Source: CAYPHJ01 sp964410485
GTDB lineage: Bacteria; Desulfobacterota; Binatia; UBA9968
Length of the DNA: 30,406 bases
Direction: 5' to 3'
Assembly: GCA_964410485.1 (NCBI GenBank)
Contig: CAYPHJ010000054.1
Span: 1-30,406, forward strand
The translations under genes and the position numbers were made by a program. The notes below the pieces were generated by a model. The model searched no databases and had not been told where the DNA came from. It saw only the letters and a program-made list of their open reading frames with translations. Shown here piece after piece: positions 1-7,393 of this stretch; the first letter of the stretch is position 1; each line of letters begins with the position of its first letter.

Positions 1-79
1 CCTGTTAACGTTTTACCTTCGGCACTGTCTAACTTCTGGGAAAGTCCATCCGGTGCATTGAACGTGGCATTCCTTCAGC

Positions 80-108
80 TTGATGGCCGAGTCGCCGTTT
101 GCTAGAAT
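80..108 (+). promoter_or_regulatory. Candidate sigma70-type promoter for the lipoprotein pair
   Basis: TTGATG at 80-85 and TAGAAT at 103-108 are separated by 17 bases, and a TG two bases upstream of the TAGAAT makes it an extended -10. Transcription would begin near 115, about 70 bases before the first lipoprotein start codon. The match is by eye only; the -35 agrees in 4 of 6 positions and the -10 in 5 of 6. Confidence 0.45.
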
Positions 109-185
109 TGGGCTCGATTCGGGCCTGAATTTCCATCCAATAAAACGCGATCTCACTAATTCGTCAAGACTGGAGGAGGACAATC

Positions 186-518
186 ATGAAATCCTTTTTC
201 CTTGCCGCAACAGCCTTTTTCCTGATTTTCACGGTGGGCTGTTCTGCGCCACTCACCACGCGAGAAAAGGGAGCCGGCATCGGGGCACTAGGCGGTGCCG
301 CCGTCGGTAGTGTTATTGGGGCAGCAGTTGGCAATCCGGCCGCCGGGGCCGCTATCGGGGGGGTTCTAGGAGTTGGCGCGGGAGCGCTGGTTGGAGATCA
401 ACTCCAAGGCCAGGAACAAAGACAGGCCGAGCAGCAGCGCGAGATCGACTTCCAACAGGCTGAAATCGAGCGTCAAAGGAGAGAAATCGAAAGATTAAGG
501 AAAGAAGCGGAATACTAA
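186..518 (+). CDS. Short glycine-zipper outer-membrane lipoprotein
   Basis: A 110-residue precursor. Residues 1-18 form a hydrophobic signal ending in a lipobox-like TVGC, so Cys19 should be lipidated and the protein anchored in a membrane. Residues 30-75 are a glycine-zipper segment (repeated GxxxG: GAGIGALGG, GAAVG, GAAIGG), which in this family packs transmembrane or membrane-associated helices. The remaining C-terminus is a Gln/Glu/Arg-rich heptad-like coiled coil that stops abruptly. It is a close paralogue of the next gene through the zipper (both share LTTREKGAGIGALGG and VGDQLQ) but lacks the OmpA domain. A strong Shine-Dalgarno (GGAGGA, 175-180) precedes ATG 186. The exact function is unknown; peptidoglycan or envelope stabilisation is inferred from the neighbour. 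Confidence 0.85.
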   Translation: MKSFFLAATAFFLIFTVGCSAPLTTREKGAGIGALGGAAVGSVIGAAVGNPAAGAAIGGVLGVGAGALVGDQLQGQEQRQAEQQREIDFQQAEIERQRREIERLRKEAEY

Positions 519-580
519 ACCAGGCTAAAAGCGACGAACAGGGCGTTTAATAATCGCCTTTTAAACGAGGAGCTTTCAAC

Positions 581-1282
581 ATGCAAAAAAGGGTGTCAGT
601 CCTATTGCTATTCTTGTTCATGGTGTTTCTGTCGGCGTGCTCGGAACCGCTGACGACCCGGGAAAAAGGCGCAGGCATTGGCGCTTTAGGCGGGGCGGCC
701 GCAGGCAGCATTGTCGGAGCGGCCGTGGGTCATCCCGGCGCTGGCGCAGCCATTGGCGGCGCCGTGGGTTTGGGTGCTGGAGCTCTGGTCGGAGATCAAC
801 TCCAAGCCCAAGAACAAAAGCAGACCGAACAGCAAAGAGCCATCGATCAGCAGCGCGCGGAGATTGCGAAAAACCAGGCCTTAATCGAGGGGTTACAAAG
901 GCGGAACATCGAGGCGCGCGAAACGAGCCGGGGCGTTGCCGTGAACCTTCCTAGCGTTAATTTTCGTTTTGACAGTGCTGAGCTCACGTCCGAAGGTAGA
1001 AATCGGGTAGGCCAAATCGCGAGTATTCTAAGGAGCGAAGCGCCCAACCGAAGAATCACTGTTGAAGGCCACGCAAGTAGGGAGAGCGCCGCTCAGGAGG
1101 CGTACAACCAACGCCTCTCCGAGCGTAGAGCGGAAACCGTTGGTGATGCGCTGCAGCGCAACGGAGTCAACGGCCAACTGATTAGCACGCGTGGGCTGGG
1201 GACACGCTCTCCGATAGCGTCAAATGAAACCGAGGCCGGACGCATCCAGAATCGACGCGTGGAAGTGATTATCGAAAATTGA
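581..1282 (+). CDS. Glycine-zipper / OmpA-domain lipoprotein
   Basis: A 233-residue envelope lipoprotein. The signal peptide ends in the lipobox LSAC (lipidated Cys20), followed by a glycine zipper (about 30-75), a Gln-rich coiled coil (80-108) and an OmpA/Pal-type peptidoglycan-binding domain (about 120-233). The OmpA domain is recognised by the sequence NFRFDSAELTSEGR, the VEGHAS segment, the LSERRAETV helix and the terminal NRRVEVII. In this family the domain binds diaminopimelate in peptidoglycan, here joined to a lipid-anchored zipper, so the protein should tie the outer membrane to the wall. ATG 581 follows GAGGAG with good spacing. It lies 62 bases after its shorter paralogue and is probably co-transcribed; the pair looks like a tandem duplication in which only one copy has the OmpA part. 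Confidence 0.9.
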   Translation: MQKRVSVLLLFLFMVFLSACSEPLTTREKGAGIGALGGAAAGSIVGAAVGHPGAGAAIGGAVGLGAGALVGDQLQAQEQKQTEQQRAIDQQRAEIAKNQALIEGLQRRNIEARETSRGVAVNLPSVNFRFDSAELTSEGRNRVGQIASILRSEAPNRRITVEGHASRESAAQEAYNQRLSERRAETVGDALQRNGVNGQLISTRGLGTRSPIASNETEAGRIQNRRVEVIIEN

Positions 1283-1422
1283 CATTGGTCGTCGCGCCCT
1301 GACCTCTAGCCTCTCCGTCGAGGAAGATAGGAGTACGAGAACTCGCTAGTTAAAGCCCGGCAGTCCGCTGTACGGCGCGGGTGGCCCAGGAAAAATTTTA
1401 CAAAAGCTTACTGTGGGAGAGA

Positions 1423-1560
1423 CTAGCAGGCTGCTGAAAAACCCACCGTTCACCCTTCGACCCGCTCAGGGCGAACGGTGCACACATTGAAATCGCTGAA
1501 GAAATTCGTTCGTGCTGAGCTTGTCGAAGCACAGAAAATCTTTTTTCAGCAGCCTGCTAG
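1423..1560. repeat. 138-bp MITE-like inverted-repeat element abutting plsY
   Basis: Perfect 18-bp terminal inverted repeats (CTAGCAGGCTGCTGAAAA at 1423-1440 and its complement at 1543-1560) enclose about 100 bases with no coding capacity. An internal hairpin has 13-bp arms (1444-1456 and 1468-1480, 12 of 13 paired), and a second, weaker one lies around 1512-1528. The CTAG at both ends is palindromic and could itself be a target duplication. There is no transposase inside or nearby, so it would be non-autonomous. The right terminus supplies the stop codon of plsY. Confidence 0.85.
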
Positions 1561-2168
1561 GGTGACGATCTCCATCGGGGCTCCGTCCCGGCACGCAAAC
1601 GCTCGATATTGCCGCGATGACGGACAATAACCATCGCACCAAGAAATCCACTCATCAAAACGAAAGCCGGAACGTGAGAAAAAGCCCAAACCACAACCGG
1701 TGTCGCGGCTGCCGTTGTGATCGAGCCCACGGAAACGATTCGGCTCGACAAAACCACTAGGGCAAAGATCGCAAGCAAGACAACGCTTGCCAGTGGCGCG
1801 ACCCCCAGCAGAACGCCGAGTGCCGTAGCCACCCCCCTTCCTCCCTTGAACTTCAAAAACACCGGGCAGAGATGTCCTAGAAAGGCAGCGCATCCAGCCA
1901 AGGCTGTAAGCGCTGGATCCAAGCCGAGCTGAAGCGCGACAAAAACAGGTATCCATCCCTTTGCCGTATCGGCGAGCAGCGTGATGATACCTAGACTCTT
2001 CCCGACGACTCTGGCAACATTGGTTGCGCCAACGTTGCCGCTGCCCGATTGCCGGATGTCGATTCCAACCAGAGAAGCTAATAAAAATCCACTTGGGATT
2101 GAGCCAAGGAGATAGGCGCAAAAGATCACCAAAATGCCGGCCAATGAGAGCCCCTCTTGCACGCCCAC
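1557..2168 (-). CDS. plsY: Acyl-phosphate:glycerol-3-phosphate acyltransferase PlsY
   Basis: A 203-residue integral inner-membrane enzyme that transfers the acyl chain from acyl-phosphate to glycerol-3-phosphate, the first step of phosphatidic acid synthesis. The three family motifs are present: GSGNVGATN (about residues 42-50), FKGGRGVAT (about 106-114) and HRGNIERLRAGTE near the C-terminus, with several hydrophobic helices between them. The length is normal (about 200). The GTG at 2168 directly follows the TGA of a short upstream frame. A TTG at 2144 has a better Shine-Dalgarno (AGAGGGG, six bases upstream) and gives a more typical PlsY N-terminus, so the true start may be there. The stop codon lies in the terminal CTAG of the adjacent inverted-repeat element, so only the last few residues could have been altered by the insertion. 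Confidence 0.95.
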   Translation of the reverse strand: MGVQEGLSLAGILVIFCAYLLGSIPSGFLLASLVGIDIRQSGSGNVGATNVARVVGKSLGIITLLADTAKGWIPVFVALQLGLDPALTALAGCAAFLGHLCPVFLKFKGGRGVATALGVLLGVAPLASVVLLAIFALVVLSSRIVSVGSITTAAATPVVVWAFSHVPAFVLMSGFLGAMVIVRHRGNIERLRAGTEPRWRSSP

Positions 2169-2249
2169 TCAATAGTCCAGCGCTTCGAAATAGAACCGAA
2201 AAAGGTATGAAAGCACTGTAAACACAAAACCGGAATACCACCTTACCAT
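2169..2249 (-). CDS. Possible 26-codon leader or small membrane peptide upstream of plsY
   Basis: An ATG at 2249 opens a 26-residue frame rich in aromatic and hydrophobic residues (WYSGFVFTVLSYLFRFYF). Its TGA (2171-2169) is immediately followed by the GTG of plsY. The abutting stop and start would suit translational coupling. No clear Shine-Dalgarno precedes the ATG, and the frame may be fortuitous. It sits between the end of the unknown 146-aa gene and plsY, all on the minus strand. Confidence 0.25.
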   Translation of the reverse strand: MVRWYSGFVFTVLSYLFRFYFEALDY

Positions 2250-2287
2250 TTGGCGCCTGTGACTTCTGCGGGGCCGGGCTGGCAACA

Positions 2288-2728
2288 CTATTGTGCTGCA
2301 TTCGCGCGTGGCGCTGCCGCCAGCTCGAGCCCGACGATGAAGGCCGACCAGTCCACCTCGATTTTTGAAAGGAAACCCTGCGTAACTGAACTGCCTGCCC
2401 AGAGCTTTGCCGCGGTCTCGCCCGTCTCTTCGCACCATGACTCGAGGGCGCGCCGGACCGCGTGAACGGCTCCCGCCGGATCCTTGCGCCCGACAATCGT
2501 CTTATAGAGGACACCCAACATGCCGCTTTTGGAGGCCAGTTTGGCAACGCCGAGCGCGTCCTGCTGTCCCTCGTGTGCGTGACAGTAAATGTCAATGGCG
2601 TCTTCGACTCCGATCACATGATCGAGTGATGGATCGATCGGCCCCTGTTTGAAACGGCGGCGAGCAGGATAAGAGGTAACCGATCGAGCCGCGCTCGCGG
2701 TAACATAGTTGGGTTTCACCTCGGCCAT
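2288..2728 (-). CDS. Unknown 146-aa protein with a DIYCHAH segment
   Basis: I do not recognise this protein with confidence. The start at 2728 is preferred because AGGAGT (2740-2735) lies six bases upstream; the ATG at 2734 touches that sequence. The N-terminal 35 residues are polar and probably flexible. The stretch from about residue 37 (DPSLDHVIGVEDAIDIYCHAHEG), then LAKLASKSGM-type helix and GVLYKTIV, resembles the first beta-alpha unit of metal-dependent TIM-barrel hydrolases, where DxHxH binds metal; here it reads D-I-Y-C-H-A-H. The protein is far too short for a full barrel. It is divergent from an amidohydrolase across a 148-bp gap, so the two may share regulation. It could be a small accessory protein or a remnant. 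Confidence 0.65.
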   Translation of the reverse strand: MAEVKPNYVTASAARSVTSYPARRRFKQGPIDPSLDHVIGVEDAIDIYCHAHEGQQDALGVAKLASKSGMLGVLYKTIVGRKDPAGAVHAVRRALESWCEETGETAAKLWAGSSVTQGFLSKIEVDWSAFIVGLELAAAPRANAAQ

Positions 2729-2876
2729 CGTCATACTCCTTTTTTTACTTGCGGAGGAGAATATCGCGTCCCGCCGCCAAATGGAAGGTTCGAAGAATGC
2801 TCATGGTCAATTGGCGCTTCGACAAATCCATGATAAAGAACGTGCGAGCATCGGTCGGAACACACAGGAGAACCAA

Positions 2877-3686
2877 ATGGCATTACGCATTAACGACTCG
2901 GAATATTACGCCATCGACGCTCATTCTCACCTCGGGAGGCGCAAAACTCTACTGGGACACGGTGTGGCGAGTTTTCTTGGTGATGATCTGGTTCGAAACT
3001 TGGACGAGGCTGGTCTGGACTGTGCAGTGGCTTTCCCTTTGGGAGCGCCCTACACCGATTATTCCGAAGCCAACCAGATCATGGCTGAGGAAATGGCGAA
3101 GCACCCGAAACGCATTATCGGTTTCTGCCGCATCAATCCTAATTTCGGTCCGGAAGCTTCGGCAAAAGCCCTCGATCAATACCTCGGCACGCGCGGCTTG
3201 AAAGGGATCAAGCTTCACCCGGAAATTGAGTTCTTTGACCCAAATGAGTCCGAGCTCATGGAGCCCGTATACGAAGCGGCGCGCCGCTACCGTGTGCCCA
3301 TCATTTTTCACACCGGGATGTCGAGTAAAGCATCGCCTGGAGTGATCGCGGAACTGGCCTCTCGGTACAAAGATGTCCCGGTTATTCTGGGACACATGGG
3401 GGTTTCGGAATATGTGAAGCTCGCCGTGGCCGTCGCCCGGCAGAACGAAAACATATTCCTGGAAACTTCTGTCGTTGGATGGATGCCGCTTCTGCTCGAG
3501 GCTTTTCGTGGTGTCGGCACGAGTAAGATCTTATTCGGTTCAGATCACCCATACAATCCGTTGTCGATGGAAGTCGAGAAGATCTCGAAACACGTCGCCA
3601 ACGCCGCCAAGCTCAAAGATGATGACCTCAAGAAAGTGTTTTCAGGCAACTTTTTGTCTTTGTTGAAGCGGCACCCGAAACTCTGA
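2877..3686 (+). CDS. Amidohydrolase-family (Amidohydrolase_2) TIM-barrel hydrolase or decarboxylase
   Basis: A 269-residue cytoplasmic metal-dependent enzyme. DAHSHLG gives the metal-binding HxH (His16, His18); further ligands are visible at His114 (KLHPE), His145 (IIFHTG), His173 (LGHMG) and the catalytic Asp223 (FGSDHPY). This is the pattern of the amidohydrolase_2 group that includes ACMSD-type decarboxylases and lactone hydrolases; the substrate cannot be told. An in-frame ATG at 2709 would add 56 residues overlapping the divergent gene, but ATG 2877 has AGGAG at the right distance and the added residues look non-coding, so 2877 is chosen. It converges with the DUF3014 gene 43 bases downstream. 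Confidence 0.88.
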   Translation: MALRINDSEYYAIDAHSHLGRRKTLLGHGVASFLGDDLVRNLDEAGLDCAVAFPLGAPYTDYSEANQIMAEEMAKHPKRIIGFCRINPNFGPEASAKALDQYLGTRGLKGIKLHPEIEFFDPNESELMEPVYEAARRYRVPIIFHTGMSSKASPGVIAELASRYKDVPVILGHMGVSEYVKLAVAVARQNENIFLETSVVGWMPLLLEAFRGVGTSKILFGSDHPYNPLSMEVEKISKHVANAAKLKDDDLKKVFSGNFLSLLKRHPKL

Positions 3687-3729
3687 CACCCGTTGAGAGT
3701 CTTTCATGTCGCAGCACGGATCGTTGGTT

Positions 3730-4524
3730 TCACGGAACAGCAATTATTTTTGCCGGGGCCATGGATACCAGCGCCTGTCGTAGCTCCTGTAACTTCGATT
3801 TCAGCTTACTACGATTCACCTTACCGATGCGCAACAAAATCTTTTGTCCCGCTGAGAGCTGTTGCAGCTTCGGGTCGGCGAATTCGTAGACTATTCGCGG
3901 CTGGACAAGACGAAGCGGTTCTGCGACTTCGGGGGTGGCGAGCAGGTGGTCGATGACCTCTACGGCACGATCGTTGAAATACTTATCCGGATAACCCAAT
4001 TTCTCATACTGCTCCTGGAACAGCGGATAGAAGCGCGCATACGCCGCTATCAAGACGCCTGTCGGCACCGCTTCGGCTAGGCGGACATAGGCGTTATAAC
4101 GCGCGGCATTCCGCGAACTGAGGACGAGACCTTCATTCATTTCTTCTGTAACGGGAATCCCGGTGACTGGCTTCAACGGCATCAGCCGCGGTGCAAGGTG
4201 ATCGCGAGGCAAGTTGTCCACGGTCGCAACGACTCTATGTATGATGTTCCTTAGGTTGAGAAATTCAGGCGGTCGTTGCCCGAGCACCGCCGCCAAAGCA
4301 TCGCGCATTTGACCATCGCTCTCGGCCAGCGGCGGCAGCACGACCGGCGGCGACTCATCGGGTTCCACCGGGTAGCGAATCGACGGCTCGGGAGGAGGAG
4401 CCGACGCCGCAAGACTCTCCGATTCAGGTTCTTCAATCCTGGGCGATTCACTCGTGGGCCAATAGAGAGCGACCACACCAATCAGTAGGACCATGGGAAC
4501 CAACCAAAAGAAGAATCGTTTCAT
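3730..4524 (-). CDS. DUF3014-type membrane-anchored protein
   Basis: A 264-residue protein with one N-terminal transmembrane helix (about 4-22), then a Pro/Glu-rich linker (about 25-65) and a globular domain (about 70-255). The domain contains the RNIIHRVVATVDNLPRDHLAP segment characteristic of DUF3014 proteins, then RYNAYVRLAEA and YARFYPLFQEQYEKLGYPDKYFNDR. The domain should face the periplasm. The function of the family is unknown to me. The start at 4524 has GGAG seven bases upstream; the ATG at 4530 would sit one base from it. It is transcribed alone. Confidence 0.8.
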   Translation of the reverse strand: MKRFFFWLVPMVLLIGVVALYWPTSESPRIEEPESESLAASAPPPEPSIRYPVEPDESPPVVLPPLAESDGQMRDALAAVLGQRPPEFLNLRNIIHRVVATVDNLPRDHLAPRLMPLKPVTGIPVTEEMNEGLVLSSRNAARYNAYVRLAEAVPTGVLIAAYARFYPLFQEQYEKLGYPDKYFNDRAVEVIDHLLATPEVAEPLRLVQPRIVYEFADPKLQQLSAGQKILLRIGKVNRSKLKSKLQELRQALVSMAPAKIIAVP

Positions 4525-5038
4525 GGGCATGCTCCGATTCGAACAAAAGGTACAGCCGCGCGCGCAAGCGCTCTGGCTTTAGTGGCCATTTTCCGCAAAC
4601 AAGATGCCATGAAAAAATACGCCCAAACTGTCCAAAAACCGTCGATTCGGGTTGCTCAGCGAAACCGTCTGTGCATATTGCTCACACTAGTCGGGTGAAA
4701 TAACGCCGTGCTGTGTACAAAAAGTACAGCTGTGTACGCAGCCCAAGAGCACTGGCCGGCGTGAGCTCCTGCCTCATTGTGTTTTTCTGGCGTGAGCTTG
4801 TCGTGAAGTCCTTCCTCAGTTTTGCTGTTTGCGCAAAAATAGCAACCCACCTTCGGGCAAGCGGAGATTTGCGTGCTTTATCCAGAGCTTGAGCGCAGAT
4901 GTTTGAGCCATATGGCGCCCATCAAGGGGCGCACCATTGTTTCGATCGAATCGTTGGGTTAGTCACACTGGACATCTTTCTGAGAGCGTGCAACTCTCGA
5001 CGAGACTTCAAGCGCTTCGGTTCATTTGGAGAAAAAGT
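4525..5038. other. 514-bp region between divergent genes; candidate operator elements
   Basis: No gene is supported here. CTGTGTAC occurs twice as a direct repeat (4711-4718 and 4730-4737, start to start 19 bases), and the first copy overlaps the palindrome TGTAC-AAAAA-GTACA (4714-4728). A short perfect hairpin, GCGCCC-ATCAAG-GGGCGC, lies at 4915-4932 upstream of the methyltransferase gene. Either could be regulatory. I found no riboswitch consensus. Confidence 0.4.
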
Positions 5039-5878
5039 ATGCAAAAAATATCGCCGGTCCTACGTTCATTCACCTTGACCCTTTGTATTGCATCGTTCAC
5101 CGCCAGCGCTTGCGCGCAGACGCAGCCCGGAACGCGCCAACCGGAGTTCCAACCCCAGATCGGGCAGGAAGGCAAAGACGTTATATGGGTGCCGACGCAT
5201 CGAGATATGGTTGAAAAGATGCTGGACATGGCAAAAGTGACACCCAAAGATTTTCTCATCGATCTCGGCTCCGGCGATGGGCGCACCGTCATTGCCGCTG
5301 CCAAACGCGGCACCAAAGCCCTCGGCATTGAATACAACCGGGATATGGTGGAGCTGTCGAGGCGCAACGCCGCTAAAGAAGGAGTCAGTACCCGGGCCAA
5401 TTTCGTCACGGGAGACTTGTTTGAGGCCGACCTGTCCCAGGCTACGGTCATCACTCTGTTTTTGCTGCCCGAGATCAATATCGAACTGCGCCCAAAGATC
5501 CTTGATCTGAGACCCGGCACGCGCATCGTTTCTAACACCTTCACGATGGGTGAGTGGACCGCGGATGCGACTGCCGAAGTCAAAAATGATTGTGCCTCCT
5601 ATTGCACGGCGCTGCTGTGGATCGTGCCGGCCCAGGTGGAAGGCACATGGCAGATGGCTGACGGAGGCCTTACTCTGAAGCAGAGTTTCCAGATGCTCTC
5701 CGGCACACTCAAGACCGCCAAGCGCACCGAGCCGATCAGCGACGCCAAAATGATCGGCGCTGAGATCGTTTTCACCGCCGGCGCCAGAAAGTATACCGGT
5801 CGCGTCGACGGAAACGTGATGCAAGGCAAAACCGATACAGGTGCAGCCTGGAAGGCAACCCGCGCAGATCGTGGTTAA
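5039..5878 (+). CDS. Exported protein with class I SAM-methyltransferase fold
   Basis: A 279-residue precursor. Residues 1-26 form a Sec signal peptide (KISPVLRS, hydrophobic core, ASACA then QT), so the mature part should be periplasmic. Residues 50-190 have a Rossmann methyltransferase domain: DLGSGDGR (75-82) is the SAM-binding motif I, GIEYNRDMVELSRRNA is the acidic beta-2 region, and FVTGDLF follows. The C-terminal 80 residues look like a beta-rich domain (GTWQMADGGLTLKQSFQMLSGTLK). The start at 5039 is chosen because it follows TTGGAG and begins the signal peptide; the longer frame from 4937 adds an unlikely N-terminus. SAM is not normally available in the periplasm, so catalysis is uncertain. 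Confidence 0.82.
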   Translation: MQKISPVLRSFTLTLCIASFTASACAQTQPGTRQPEFQPQIGQEGKDVIWVPTHRDMVEKMLDMAKVTPKDFLIDLGSGDGRTVIAAAKRGTKALGIEYNRDMVELSRRNAAKEGVSTRANFVTGDLFEADLSQATVITLFLLPEINIELRPKILDLRPGTRIVSNTFTMGEWTADATAEVKNDCASYCTALLWIVPAQVEGTWQMADGGLTLKQSFQMLSGTLKTAKRTEPISDAKMIGAEIVFTAGARKYTGRVDGNVMQGKTDTGAAWKATRADRG

Positions 5879-6270
5879 GCTTAACTGACGACGGGACGGT
5901 GAAAAATGCCCAGAGCAACTCGCATCAGCGCCCTGCCTAATAGTTGTTATTGACCAAAAATCCCAAGGCACTCAGGCGGCGGCTTTCCCCCTTTGAAAAG
6001 GGGGATCAAGGGGGATTTTCTTAGCGGTCAGCGAACAAAATTCCACGAAGGCCTCGATTTAAAAATGACAAAAACTCCAAAATATCATAGGCAAATCAAT
6101 GTCCAGCCACGGAACTTTTATCTATTTTGGACAGCAGTGGAACTGCTTAATAATTGCTTTTCGAGCTTGGTGGAAGGTGCTCATCAAGCCACTCATCCCT
6201 TGACACGCGTGCTTAACGCTTCTAATAATTCGTCCGGCACATCATACGATGGACAATTGTCTGCATCGCC
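5879..6270. other. 392-bp intergenic region without a supported gene
   Basis: It holds a C/G-run palindrome (separate entry) and AT-richer sequence up to the Ldh-family gene. An open frame at 5993-6274 is composed of unremarkable sequence with no Shine-Dalgarno and overlaps the Ldh start, so it is not annotated. Confidence 0.5.
5986..6019. repeat. C-run / G-run palindromic intergenic repeat
   Basis: CCCCCTTT-GA-AAAGGGGG is a perfect 8-bp-arm palindrome, followed by a second run, GGGGGATTTT. Such G-run motifs occur as dispersed intergenic repeats in many environmental genomes; only one copy is seen in this window. It lies downstream of the methyltransferase gene and might act as a transcript end or be a repeat remnant. 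Confidence 0.5.
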
Positions 6271-7380
6271 ATGAGCAACGACCGGCCGATATACGTCTTC
6301 GGCGCGCATGACCTAGCACACTTCTGCGCCGCGGTGTTCCGTCACTTTGACATTCCCCAGGCTGATGCCGCGCAAGCGGCCGATGTCCTGATCAAAAGCG
6401 ACCTGCGCGGCATCGACTCTCACGGCGTGGCGCGACTCCATACTTACGTCGCAATGCTCGAAGCCGGTAGAATCAACCCCACGCCGAATATCAAAGTCAT
6501 TCGTCAAAGAGCCTGCGTCGCCAACGTCGACGGCGATAACGGCTTGGGATTAATCGTTGGCCCGAAAGCAAACGCGATTGCTATGGACAAAGCTGAGCAA
6601 TATGGCTCAGGTTGGATCAGCGTCTGCAACAGCAACCATTTCGGCATTGCGGGCTACTATCCGTTGAAAGCGTTGGAACGCGACTTGATCGGCCTGGCCA
6701 TGACCAACACAACCAAGCTTGTGGCTCCCTTATGGGGCGGTGAGAGAATGCTCGGCACCAACCCCATCGCCATCGCCTTCCCCGGCTACAAGGAGCCGCC
6801 GATTGTCATTGATATGGCCACCAGTGCGGTCGCTTACGGTAAGATCGAAGTGGCCTTACGAAAGAACGAAGCGGTACCAAAAGGCTGGCTCGTGGACAAT
6901 GAAGGACGCGATACGACCAATCCACGCGACATGATCGACGGCGGTGCGCAGTTACCGCTCGGCTCTGAAAGAGAGATGGGCGGGCACAAAGGCTATGCTT
7001 TGGCCTCCATGGTGGATATCGTCTGCGGCGTTCTAAGCGGCGCCAACTGGGGACCATTCGTTCCGCCATTCGCTTTGCGACAAGAGATCCCGGAACGCAG
7101 TGTCGGTAAAGGCATCGGTCACTTCTTCGGCGCCATACAAATCGACGGCTTCATCGACAAGGAGGAATTCAAAAAACAAATTGACCAGTGGATTCACGTT
7201 TTTCGCAACACCAAACCCGCCCCGGGCACCAACGGTCCGCTTATTCCAGGCGACCCGGAACGAGAGGCCGAAGCGATACGGAGCAAAGAGGGAATTCCCT
7301 TATTGCAGCCGGTCGTGGATGATCTGCTGGATATCTCTAGAAGGACAGGAATCGAATTTAGGTGCAAGCAGAGCCAATAA
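6271..7380 (+). CDS. Ldh-family (malate/L-lactate/ureidoglycolate-type) NAD(P)-dependent oxidoreductase
   Basis: A 369-residue cytoplasmic enzyme of the Ldh_2 superfamily, unrelated to classical Rossmann malate or lactate dehydrogenases; members interconvert 2-hydroxy acids and 2-keto acids. Signatures are DLRGIDSHGVARL with the catalytic His51, NSNHFGIAGYY (His123), ERMLGTNPIAIAFP, VIDMATSAVAYGKIE (nucleotide-site region) and EMGGHKGYALASMVDI. It is slightly longer than usual through a C-terminal tail. The start has no good Shine-Dalgarno, but the fold begins at about residue 8, so it cannot be much further in. It converges with the next gene, stop to stop, over 13 bases. The substrate is unknown; the neighbouring catabolic genes suggest an organic-acid pathway. 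Confidence 0.92.
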   Translation: MSNDRPIYVFGAHDLAHFCAAVFRHFDIPQADAAQAADVLIKSDLRGIDSHGVARLHTYVAMLEAGRINPTPNIKVIRQRACVANVDGDNGLGLIVGPKANAIAMDKAEQYGSGWISVCNSNHFGIAGYYPLKALERDLIGLAMTNTTKLVAPLWGGERMLGTNPIAIAFPGYKEPPIVIDMATSAVAYGKIEVALRKNEAVPKGWLVDNEGRDTTNPRDMIDGGAQLPLGSEREMGGHKGYALASMVDIVCGVLSGANWGPFVPPFALRQEIPERSVGKGIGHFFGAIQIDGFIDKEEFKKQIDQWIHVFRNTKPAPGTNGPLIPGDPEREAEAIRSKEGIPLLQPVVDDLLDISRRTGIEFRCKQSQ

Positions 7381-7393
7381 CGCGCCGCCTGCA

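Noticed and set aside
1546..2595. 349-codon minus-strand frame across plsY and the 146-aa gene
   Set aside because: It is in another frame of two better-supported genes, Arg/Ser-rich and without motifs.
4656..4850. 64-codon minus-strand frame in the intergenic region
   Set aside because: No ribosome site, no similarity recognised, low-complexity composition unlike neighbouring genes.
4760..4890. Possible cyclic-di-GMP or other riboswitch upstream of the methyltransferase-like gene
   Set aside because: Some GCAAA-like words are present but the conserved core order and pairing of known classes are not.
5066..5971. 301-codon minus-strand frame
   Set aside because: Antisense shadow of the exported methyltransferase-like gene, no motifs.
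5993..6274. 93-codon frame upstream of the Ldh-family gene
   Set aside because: Begins inside the C/G-run repeat, lacks a Shine-Dalgarno and overlaps the Ldh start; no motif.
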